From the NCBI GenBank assembly GCA_964457555.1, contig CAYWHA010000001.1, forward strand, positions 310,001 to 374,000: DNA of 64,000 bases. The letters run 5' to 3'. Under the pieces are notes generated by a model. That model was not told where the DNA came from, searched no databases, and saw only the letters and a program-made list of their open reading frames with translations. Both the position numbers and the translations under genes were made by a program. The DNA comes from BOG-224 sp964457555. GTDB lineage: Bacteria > Acidobacteriota > Terriglobia > Bryobacterales > Bryobacteraceae. Below, in pieces: positions 57,547-64,000 of this stretch (position 1 is the first letter of the stretch; each line of letters begins with the position of its first letter).

Positions 57547-59562
57547 ATGGAACTCATGCGATGGCTTCCGGCCCTGCTGTTTTCCATTGCAGCGGGCGCG
57601 CAAACGACCCCTTTCACTCTCGATCAGGTTCTCGGCGCCGCCTTTCCGACGGAGTTGACCGCCGCGCCGTCCGGCGGCAGGGTGGCGTGGGTGTCGAACG
57701 CGCGCGGCATTCGCAACATCATGGTGGCCGAAGCGCCCGGCTACCAAGCCCGCAAGATTACCAGCTACGCCCAGGACGACGGGCAGGAATTGCAGGATCT
57801 GCGCTGGACGCCCGACGGGTCGGCCATCGTATATGTGCGCGGCGGAACGGCCAACCCGGACCTCGCTCCCACGGGCGCATCCGAAGACGTTTGGATCGTA
57901 AGCCTGGATGGTTCGGCGCCGCGCAAGATCGGCCCCGGCTCGTCGCCCGCCGTTGCGCCGCGCGGCGGCCGCGTTGCTTTCCTGCGCGCCGGGCAAGTCT
58001 GGTGGGCTTCGCTCGACGGCAAGACAGCCGCCTCGCAGGCATTCGTCGACCGCGGCGCGTGCGGGCAACTGGCGTGGTCGCCGGATGGCGGGCGCATCGC
58101 ATTCACGAGCATTCGCGGCGATCATAGCCTTATCGGCGTTTTCGACGCAGCCGCGGGCGTCCTGCGCTACCTGGACGCCTCCACGGATTACGACAGCTAC
58201 CCCGCCTGGTCGCCCGACGGCCGCAGCGTCGCCTTCATACGCATTCCCAGCAGCGGGTTGCGGCAGGTGCGCGAAGCCCGCCGCGAAGGCGAACCCTGGT
58301 CCATCCGCATCGCGTCCGCCGAAACCGGCGTGGGCCGGCAGCTCTGGCGCGCGCGGGAAGGCCCCGGCAGCGTGTTCCGGGAAGTCTCCGCGCGCGATCA
58401 ACTGATCTGGACCGCCGGCCGCATCGTCTTCCCCTGGGAGGCCGATGGCTGGACGCATCTCTATTCCATTCCGGCGGAAGGCGGGCAGGCGGCGCTCCTG
58501 ACGCCGGGACCGTTCGAAGTGGAAGATGTGGCGCCGGCGCCGGGGAGCCGGATCGTCTATTCATCCAACCAGGGCGATATCGAGCTGCGGCATCTTTGGG
58601 GAGTCACCGCCGCCGGGGGCGCGCCCGCGGCCATCACCACGGGCGAGGGCATCGAATGCGCGCCGGCTCCGCTCGAGGGCGCCGTGGCGTTTCTGCGCTC
58701 CGACGCGCGGCTTCCGCTGCGAGCCGCAATCCGCGTAGGAACCCAAATCCACGATATGGATTCCAGCGCCATCCCGGCCGATTTTCCCGCCGCCCACATG
58801 GCCGCGCCGCAGCCGGTGGTCTTCGCCGCCGCCGACGGCCTACAGATTCACGGCCAGCTATTCCTGCCGCACACCGCGTCCGCCACGCCCGCGCCCGCCG
58901 TGGTTTTCTTTCATGGGGGACCGCGGCGGCAGATGCTGCTTGGCTGGCATTACATGCACTACTACTCCAACGCCTACGCGCTCAACCAGTACCTGGCCAA
59001 TGCCGGATACGTGGTGCTTTCGGTGAATTTCCGCAGCGGCATCGGATACGGTTTGGATTTCCGCGAAGCGCCCGGCTACGGGGCTTCCGGCGCCAGCGAC
59101 TACCTCGACGTGCAGGCGGCGGCCTCGTATCTGCAATCGCGCGCCGGCGTGGACCGCAACCGCATCGGCGTCTGGGGCGGCTCCTACGGCGGCTATCTGA
59201 CCGCCATGGCCCTGGCCCGCGGCTCGGACGCATTCCGCGCGGGAGTCGATTTCCACGGGGTTCACAACTGGGCCGCGGAACTTCGCATTCCGCCCACCGA
59301 TCCGGATTATAAGCTGGCGTTCGATTCCTCGCCCATGGCGTTCGTGAAGGGCTGGCGCTCGCCCGCGCTCCTGATCGCGGGCGACGACGACCCGGACGTG
59401 CAGTTCAACCAGACCGTGATGCTGACCGACGCGCTGCGCAAGCAAAACGTGGAAGTCGAGACTCTGATTTTTCCCGGCGAAGTGCATGAGTTTTTGTTGT
59501 ACAGGAGCTGGCTAGCGGCGTATGAGGCGACGGTGCGGTTTTTGGGCACGCGGCTGAGGTGA
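57547..59562 (+). CDS. S9-family serine peptidase (dipeptidyl-peptidase/acylaminoacyl-peptidase type), exported
   Basis: 671 residues with a signal peptide (ELMRWLPALLFSIAAGAQTT). The N-terminal beta-propeller (about 40-390) has repeats such as DLRWTPDGSAIVYVRGGTAN, CGQLAWSPDGGRIAFTSIRG and SYPAWSPDGRSVAFIRIPSS. The alpha/beta hydrolase domain carries Ser546 in GVWGGSYGGYLTAMALARG, Asp in LIAGDDDPDVQFN and His in FPGEVHEFLLYR. It cleaves peptides outside the cytoplasm, likely removing small N-terminal units or short peptides. The start could also be three codons later (ATG at 57556). Behind it the DNA holds the broken DUF5615 gene in convergent direction. Confidence 0.93.
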   Translation: MELMRWLPALLFSIAAGAQTTPFTLDQVLGAAFPTELTAAPSGGRVAWVSNARGIRNIMVAEAPGYQARKITSYAQDDGQELQDLRWTPDGSAIVYVRGGTANPDLAPTGASEDVWIVSLDGSAPRKIGPGSSPAVAPRGGRVAFLRAGQVWWASLDGKTAASQAFVDRGACGQLAWSPDGGRIAFTSIRGDHSLIGVFDAAAGVLRYLDASTDYDSYPAWSPDGRSVAFIRIPSSGLRQVREARREGEPWSIRIASAETGVGRQLWRAREGPGSVFREVSARDQLIWTAGRIVFPWEADGWTHLYSIPAEGGQAALLTPGPFEVEDVAPAPGSRIVYSSNQGDIELRHLWGVTAAGGAPAAITTGEGIECAPAPLEGAVAFLRSDARLPLRAAIRVGTQIHDMDSSAIPADFPAAHMAAPQPVVFAAADGLQIHGQLFLPHTASATPAPAVVFFHGGPRRQMLLGWHYMHYYSNAYALNQYLANAGYVVLSVNFRSGIGYGLDFREAPGYGASGASDYLDVQAAASYLQSRAGVDRNRIGVWGGSYGGYLTAMALARGSDAFRAGVDFHGVHNWAAELRIPPTDPDYKLAFDSSPMAFVKGWRSPALLIAGDDDPDVQFNQTVMLTDALRKQNVEVETLIFPGEVHEFLLYRSWLAAYEATVRFLGTRLR

Positions 59563-59602
59563 GCGTGGGGCGGGCCGGGGCGCCGCCGGGGTTGTGGCTT
59601 AC

Positions 59603-59925
59603 TTTGAAGGGGATTTCGACCTCGGTATAGCTGCCTTGCGCCGCCGCGTTCACGGCTGCAACGACCCTGTCGACGTACCGGCGCAAAACGGGCCACTGCG
59701 CGTTTCCAAGAGCGATGATCGAGATTCTCCGGTTTGCCAAATTCTGCTGATACCGGAGGTTCTTATCCGCGGTCACAAAAGCTCGAAGCCTGCGGCTTCG
59801 GCTGCATCGAGCAGAGCGCCGTTGACGAGCCTCTCCCATCCACGTTCGACTGCTTCGACGACCACATGGCCCTTCAGGGCGTATCGCAGCGGAGCCGGCG
59901 TACTGTGGTCAAACAGAATGAGCAT
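59603..59925 (-). pseudogene. DUF5615 PIN-like toxin gene, frameshifted
   Basis: The ATG at 59925 starts MLILFDHSTPAPLRYALKGH, VVVEAVERGWERLVNGALLD, AAEAAGFELL, the DUF5615 opening, and then meets TGA at 59773-59775. In another frame the family sequence continues without a break as VTADKNLRYQQNLANRRISI, IALGNAQWPVLRRYVDRVVA, AVNAAAQGSYTEVEIPFK. Adding one base around 59774-59780 (GAGCTTTTG to GAGCTTTTGG) restores one frame. The normal stop is not found at the end of the second part. DUF5615 proteins are PIN-like ribonucleases paired with a DUF433 antitoxin, which is intact upstream and overlaps by 17 bases. This looks like a toxin lost to a frameshift. Confidence 0.8.
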
Positions 59926-60178
59926 TTGCCGTCGATGTCGTTGTATTCCGCGGCGGTGGGAATGGATCGAGACTTCTCGCGGCGAATTCCAGCACGGTCA
60001 CAATCTGCTCCCGCGTCAGGTGAAACCACTCCATGATTTCGTCGATAGTGGCTCCGGCTTCCAGATTTTCAAAGACAATGGACACCGGCATACGCGTGTC
60101 CCGGAAAACCCACGCGCCGCTGACCTTGCCGGGGATGCTTTCCACGGCGGGGCATTGCGACCAATCGAGACTGGCCAT
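59909..60178 (-). CDS. DUF433 antitoxin-like protein
   Basis: 89 residues behind AAAGGAGCGTAGTTC. DUF433 is a small winged-helix-like protein: CPAVESIPGKVSGAWVFRDT, RMPVSIVFENLEAGATIDEI, MEWFHLTREQIVTVLEFAAR match the family pattern (GxwvfrGTRxPV...fe.le.G.s.dei). Residues after AARSL (LDPFPPPRNTTTSTANAHSV) look unlike the family and may be an extended tail. It lies before its DUF5615 partner, now broken, so it is probably an orphan antitoxin or repressor. Confidence 0.85.
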   Translation of the reverse strand: MASLDWSQCPAVESIPGKVSGAWVFRDTRMPVSIVFENLEAGATIDEIMEWFHLTREQIVTVLEFAARSLDPFPPPRNTTTSTANAHSV

Positions 60179-60257
60179 GAACTACGCTCCTTTCTTAAGG
60201 ATACGCGAAAAGGCGCGGGGGAACCACCGATTAGGACTTACCTGCTAGAATTCCCTG

Positions 60258-61754
60258 ATGTTCCGTAAGGTGTTGGTGGCCAATCGCGGCGAGATCGCCG
60301 TGCGCGTCATGCGTACGCTGCGCGAAATGGGGATCGGCTCGGTGGCGGTCTACTCCGACGCCGACCGCACGTCGCTGCACGTCCGCATGGCGGATGAAGC
60401 CGAGCGCGTCGGGCCGCCTCCTTCCGCCGACAGCTATTTGCGCATCGACCGCATTATCGATGCCGCGAAGAAACACGGCGCCGCGGCCATCCACCCGGGC
60501 TATGGGTTCCTCAGCGAGAACGCCGAATTTGCGGCCGCGTGCGAGGAGGCCGGGATCGTGTTCATCGGCCCTTCGGCGAGTTCCATACGCGCCATGGGAT
60601 CGAAAACCGCGGCGCGGCGAACGGCCATCGCCGCCGGCGCGCCCGTCGTGCCGGGGACGGAGGGCGCGGTCACTCTCGCCGAAGCCCGCGAATTCGCTCG
60701 CACGGCCGGCTACCCCATCCTGCTCAAGGCCGTCGCCGGCGGCGGCGGCAAGGGCATGCGCCGCGTGGACCGCGAAGCCGAGCTCGAATCCAGCCTGCGC
60801 GACGCCTCAAGCGAAGCCCTCCGCTCCTTTCGCAATGCCGACATCTATGTCGAGAAGCTGGTCGAACGGCCGCGGCATATCGAAATCCAGATTCTTGGCG
60901 ACCGCCACGGCCACATGATTCACCTGGGCGAGCGCGAGTGTTCCATCCAGCGCCGCCATCAGAAGGTCATGGAGGAGTGCCCGTCCCCGCTGGTGCACTT
61001 ATGCCCCGAGATGCGCCAGGCCATGGGAGAAGCGGCCATCCGCGCCGCCGCGGCAGCCGGGTATTACAACGCCGGGACCGTGGAGTTCCTGGTGGACCAG
61101 GACCGGCGCTTCTACTTCCTGGAGATGAATACGCGGCTCCAGGTGGAACACCCCATCACAGAGCTGGCTACCGGCCTCGACCTGGTGAAGCTGCAAATCG
61201 AGATCGCCGCCGGCGCCAGGCTGCACCTGACGCAGCAGGACATCCACTGGCGGGGATGGGCCATCGAGTGCCGCATCTACGCGGAAGACCCGTATCACGA
61301 ATTTCTTCCGTACCCCGGCAAGATCACGCGCCTGACGCGGCCTCTCGGTCCCGGCATCCGCATCGACGGCGCCATCTATGAGGGCTGGACGGTTCCCGTG
61401 GAGTACGATCCGCTGCTGGCCAAGCTGGCCGTCTGGGCGCCGCGCCGCGAAGAAGCCACGGACCGCATGATCCGCGCCGTTCGCGAATACGACGTCGGCG
61501 GCATCCGCACCAATCTCAGCTTCTTCCGCCAGATTCTCGAGGACGCCGAGTTCCGCGCGGGCCACCTCCACACCGGCTTCATCGACGAGTTCTTCGCGCG
61601 CCGCCGCCCGCCGCAGCCGCCGCGCGATCTGGCGTCGGTGGCCGCGCTCACCGCGGCGCTTCACGCCCGCTCGCGCTTCGCCCGGACGGAATCGGAATCC
61701 GCGGGATCCGCCGGTTCCTGGCTGCGGACCGGAAGGAGCGACCTGCTGCGATGA
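60258..61754 (+). CDS. Biotin carboxylase subunit (AccC/acyl-CoA carboxylase alpha)
   Basis: 498 residues. ATP-grasp landmarks: KVLVANRGEIAVRVMRTLRE, IHPGYGFLSENAEFAAACEE, ILLKAVAGGGGKGMRRVDRE, HIEIQILGDRHGHMIHLGER, ECSIQRRHQKVMEECPSP and FLEMNTRLQVEHPITELATG. It carboxylates biotin with bicarbonate and ATP. The chain stops after the carboxylase domain (a Pro-rich tail), with the carrier domain encoded by the next gene that overlaps by 4 bases (ATGA). The carboxyltransferase gene is not in the window. Acetyl-, propionyl- or methylcrotonyl-CoA carboxylase activity cannot be told from this subunit. Confidence 0.94.
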   Translation: MFRKVLVANRGEIAVRVMRTLREMGIGSVAVYSDADRTSLHVRMADEAERVGPPPSADSYLRIDRIIDAAKKHGAAAIHPGYGFLSENAEFAAACEEAGIVFIGPSASSIRAMGSKTAARRTAIAAGAPVVPGTEGAVTLAEAREFARTAGYPILLKAVAGGGGKGMRRVDREAELESSLRDASSEALRSFRNADIYVEKLVERPRHIEIQILGDRHGHMIHLGERECSIQRRHQKVMEECPSPLVHLCPEMRQAMGEAAIRAAAAAGYYNAGTVEFLVDQDRRFYFLEMNTRLQVEHPITELATGLDLVKLQIEIAAGARLHLTQQDIHWRGWAIECRIYAEDPYHEFLPYPGKITRLTRPLGPGIRIDGAIYEGWTVPVEYDPLLAKLAVWAPRREEATDRMIRAVREYDVGGIRTNLSFFRQILEDAEFRAGHLHTGFIDEFFARRRPPQPPRDLASVAALTAALHARSRFARTESESAGSAGSWLRTGRSDLLR

Positions 61755-62245
61755 TGCTCCACCTGACAATCGATGGCGTGCCGGGGCAGATTGAGATTCT
61801 GCTTCCGGCGCCGGCCTGCCGCTTTCGCCTGGATGGAGAAGAACGCGAGGCGGACGTCGAGCAGCCCGAGCCGGGCGTGTACTCCGTAATCATGAACGGC
61901 CGCGCCTACGACGCGCGTATCGAAGAAAACGCCCTGGGGCTGGCAGTGGTCATCGACGGCTTCCGCTTCCGCATCGACGTGTCCGATCCCCGCCGCCTGG
62001 CGCGGCAATCGGGCGGAACGGACCGGAAGGGGGCGGAAACCATCGTCGCCCCCATGCCCGGGAAAGTGGTGCGCGTGCTTGTGGCGCCGGGCGACCAGGT
62101 GGAGTCCGGTCAGGGCCTGGTGGTGGTGGAAGCCATGAAGATGCAGAACGAATTGAAAGCCTCGATCGCCGGCCGGGTCGCAACCGTTCCCGCCAAAGAG
62201 GGCGCTACCGTGGCCGCCGGCGACGTTCTAGCGACCATTGCGTGA
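61751..62245 (+). CDS. Biotin carboxyl carrier protein-like subunit
   Basis: 164 residues, start overlapping the previous stop. The N-terminal half (LTIDGVPGQIEILLPAPACR, YSVIMNGRAYDARIEENALG) is a linker/beta domain of the type found in acyl-CoA carboxylase alpha chains. The C-terminal biotinyl domain reads IVAPMPGKVVRVLVAPGDQV, ESGQGLVVVEAMKMQNELKA with the biotin-accepting Lys130 in EAMKM, then AGRVATVPAKEGATVAAGDV. Works with the preceding subunit; the split into two chains is usual in acidobacteria. Convergent with the permease gene. Confidence 0.93.
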   Translation: MMLHLTIDGVPGQIEILLPAPACRFRLDGEEREADVEQPEPGVYSVIMNGRAYDARIEENALGLAVVIDGFRFRIDVSDPRRLARQSGGTDRKGAETIVAPMPGKVVRVLVAPGDQVESGQGLVVVEAMKMQNELKASIAGRVATVPAKEGATVAAGDVLATIA

Positions 62246-62256
62246 ACGCCGGTCCC

Positions 62257-63336
62257 CTACTTGACCCCCGCAATCGCCGGCGAGACGGCGATCAGCGCCA
62301 CACCTCCCGCAAACAGGATCAGCGTCAGCGCCACCAGCAACTTCACTTCGGCGCCGCCGTCCTTCGTCTCCCTCCAGGCCAGAATGCCCCAAATCGCCGC
62401 CAGTATCGCCGCCCCCTGCGTGAGGGCGTAAATGGGCGTGGGGCCGAGCGGCGTCGCCCCTGCCGGCAGACCTCCGCCCGTGCCGGGCGCGGTGTTGGCG
62501 TAAATCGCAACGAAACTGGCGACGGCCCCGGTACACCACAGCCCGCCGCCCACCAACCCCAGAATGTGCTGTCTGGGTGTGGCCCGGAAATAGTCCGCGA
62601 TGGACAACTCTTCACCCTGCGTGGAGAGGTTCAGGATCAGCATGCCCACCAGCAAGGTCACAATCATCGCGCCGGCGCCGAAGAACACCCAAACCGCGTA
62701 AGGACCCAGGCCAATATCGGCCACCGTCGCCTTCCGCAGGAGCAGCGGGAAGCATCCGAGCAACAGGCCGCCCACGATCGCCAACACGATTCCCTGTATG
62801 CCCGTGGGCCGCCGGGTGTTGCCCTTCCCCGCACTGGCTAGCATCTCATACCGCCGGCGCCCCAGCGCCCGGTATCCCAGCGCATCCGCCAGTATCGCGC
62901 ACGCCATCAGCAGGCACCCCACCCACAGGTACAGCGCGTTTCCCCCCGACATATCGGCCCAGCTTACGATCGCGCCAAGGATCAGGGCCGTTCCCAACGC
63001 CGCTGGAAACGCGAACGCCATGCCTGCCGCGGAAATGGCCGCCAGCAGGAACACGTTCCCCGAGGTAAAGACGAAGCCCGCGCCGACCGCGAACAGCCAC
63101 TCGCGCTTTCCGGCATTCGTGACACTGTCCATAAACCCGAATCCGTCGAACCCCAGGTTACCCATGGTGAATGCGTAGAGCAGCGCAAACAAGAGCAGCC
63201 CAAATGCGAAGTCGAAGTAATACAGTTCGAATCGCCAGGGGCGGGCAAGTTTGAGCGTGTTGGCCCAGGAACCCCAGCAAAACATGCCGGCGATCATGAG
63301 GACCAGGATCAGGGTATTCGTGTGTGGCAGAATCAT
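62257..63336 (-). CDS. DMT-superfamily permease (GRP/ureide-permease-like)
   Basis: 359 residues with about ten membrane segments. The opening LILVLMIAGMFCWGSWANTL and LARPWRFELYYFDFAFGLLL (GSWxxTLK and a W-R-F-E-L-Y-x-D-F motif) matches the ureide-permease/glucose-ribose-porter type families, where the same GSxxN and D-Y/F-A/S motifs occur. It has a long cytoplasmic loop between the halves (YRALGRRRYEMLASAGKGNT). The substrate (sugar, allantoin or other) is unknown. The start codon overlaps the end of the upstream gene on the same strand (ATGA), so it is coupled to it. Confidence 0.75.
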   Translation of the reverse strand: MILPHTNTLILVLMIAGMFCWGSWANTLKLARPWRFELYYFDFAFGLLLFALLYAFTMGNLGFDGFGFMDSVTNAGKREWLFAVGAGFVFTSGNVFLLAAISAAGMAFAFPAALGTALILGAIVSWADMSGGNALYLWVGCLLMACAILADALGYRALGRRRYEMLASAGKGNTRRPTGIQGIVLAIVGGLLLGCFPLLLRKATVADIGLGPYAVWVFFGAGAMIVTLLVGMLILNLSTQGEELSIADYFRATPRQHILGLVGGGLWCTGAVASFVAIYANTAPGTGGGLPAGATPLGPTPIYALTQGAAILAAIWGILAWRETKDGGAEVKLLVALTLILFAGGVALIAVSPAIAGVK

Positions 63337-64000
63337 GGTAATCGGGTCCGGAAAGGTGAGAGTACAACGCGGGGCAACGCCAGGTCAACCGCGCTCGCCT
63401 TGGAAGACGGCGCCGGGATGAGGTGCGGAGGCTGGCCGGGGGACTGCACAATCCACAGCGGGCGGGGCTGCGCGCTGCATTCGGGCAGCGGCGTTACGGC
63501 GTAATAATTGAGGCCATAAATCCAATTGCGGGCGATATTGTCGATGCAGACGTCCCCCGCATGGCCCGCGACGATCCGCCACAATCCGCGCGCGGACGCC
63601 GTGGCATCCACCTGAGGTGCGGCGGATTGCTTCACATAGAAGACGCCGGCGGCCACTCCGGTTGCGACAACGGCCACTGCAGCCACGCGCCGGCCGCGCT
63701 TATCGAGCGCCCAGACCGCGGCTGCCGCCAACGCCGGTGTGAGCCACCACCAATTGAACTCCGGCCGCGGCGCCCTGGTAATCCCCCACGCCAGGGCCGC
63801 GGGCAGCACCGGTACTGCCATGGGAAACGCCACCAGCAATAACGCGCAGACCGCCAGCCACGGCTTGGCGTCCACCGTTTCCTCAAGCCCCAGCGCCACC
63901 AGCAAGGCCGCCGCCGGCAACAAGGGCAGGACGTATCCCGCCAGTTTGTTGACCGCGAGCGAGAAGAAGACCAGGCCGAACAAAACCCAAGCCAGCAGAA
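63333..64000 (-). CDS. Membrane glycosyltransferase-like protein, C-terminal part (5' end beyond window)
   Basis: The frame is open to the end of the window, so only about 222 C-terminal residues are seen. FGLVFFSLAVNKLAGYVLPL and LPAAALLVALGLEETVDAKP are typical of ArnT/PMT-type GT-C glycosyltransferases (KxxxYxLPxxPxxALL), followed by three more membrane helices (LAVCALLLVAFPMAVPVLPA, WWWLTPALAAAAVWALDKRG and VAAVAVVATGVAAGVFYVKQ). The C-terminal soluble region is DVCIDNIARNWIYGLNYYAV and a proline-rich tail. It would transfer a sugar from a lipid carrier on the periplasmic side. The TTG at 63983 is not a likely start. Confidence 0.75.
   Translation of the reverse strand, partial: LLAWVLFGLVFFSLAVNKLAGYVLPLLPAAALLVALGLEETVDAKPWLAVCALLLVAFPMAVPVLPAALAWGITRAPRPEFNWWWLTPALAAAAVWALDKRGRRVAAVAVVATGVAAGVFYVKQSAAPQVDATASARGLWRIVAGHAGDVCIDNIARNWIYGLNYYAVTPLPECSAQPRPLWIVQSPGQPPHLIPAPSSKASAVDLALPRVVLSPFRTRLP

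Noticed and set aside
57022..58458. A 478-codon open frame on the minus strand spanning the receptor end and the S9 peptidase start
   Set aside because: It runs across two well-supported genes and the dispersed repeat, so it is not a gene.
1..64000. tRNA, rRNA, CRISPR array and insertion sequences
   Set aside because: I looked for GTTCGA-type T-loops in suitable context, regularly spaced direct repeats and transposase motifs and found none that hold; T-loop-like strings such as that near 12990 fall inside coding sequence.

Overview
The window is high-GC DNA of an acidobacterium, most likely of the Solibacter/Bryobacter group (Acidobacteriota). The strongest signs are two genes of the soil-associated TIGR03435 family, a 1194-residue Oar-type TonB-dependent receptor with an N-terminal carboxypeptidase-regulatory-like domain and a C-terminal phenylalanine, many exported TPR and DUF5666-like proteins, and a dispersed intergenic hairpin repeat. 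I see no rRNA, tRNA, CRISPR array, transposase or phage gene.

Layout. 1-3.6 kb: end of an ABC-2 permease, an IPT-fold exported protein and two TPR proteins. 3.9-7.6 kb: a KdpD-like kinase, two KdpE-like regulators and a small MCDYSL-type protein, without kdpFABC. 7.9-10.5 kb: an exported protein and a fucose-isomerase-like enzyme, followed by a repeat-rich gap. 10.8-15.4 kb: membrane MutS homologue, queG, fabI and an EgtD-like methyltransferase, all co-directional. 15.4-17.3 kb: a PduT/PduS-type pair (iron-sulphur shell protein and flavo-iron-sulphur oxidoreductase) without other microcompartment genes nearby. 17.4-25.5 kb: TPR protein, zinc dehydrogenase, flavin-fold protein, a TIGR03435 protein and an M13 metallopeptidase. 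25.5-28 kb: threonylcarbamoyl-AMP synthase and a homocysteine methyltransferase/MTHFR fusion. 28-32 kb: two small toxin-antitoxin-like modules around a double-domain TIGR03435 protein. 32-43 kb: glutaryl-CoA-dehydrogenase-like enzyme, membrane spermidine-synthase-like protein, a NarL-type two-component system, SSB, a DnaC-like ATPase and a GH35-like protein that seems to lack its catalytic part. 43.6-53.2 kb: DHA2 exporter, then an envelope cluster (paralogous exported helical proteins, two tandem Pal-like lipoproteins, a DUF4142 protein) with a HigBA module and a second NarL-type two-component system. 53.8-59.6 kb: TonB receptor and S9 peptidase. 59.6-64 kb: a broken DUF433/DUF5615 module, biotin carboxylase plus biotin carrier, a DMT-type permease and the end of a glycosyltransferase-like membrane protein.

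How parts fit together. The TonB receptor is preceded by a perfect LacI-type palindrome, which suggests sugar-controlled import, with the S9 peptidase next to it. The NarL-type kinase at 49.7-51.1 kb is divergent from two Pal-like lipoproteins whose upstream regions share an identical-arm dyad (TCCTGT-N4-ACAGGA), a plausible link between the sensor and envelope genes. The PduS/PduT pair is predicted to move electrons across a microcompartment shell encoded elsewhere. Five toxin-antitoxin-like loci lie in 39 kb, three of them decayed or interrupted, which marks these gaps as gene-turnover sites.
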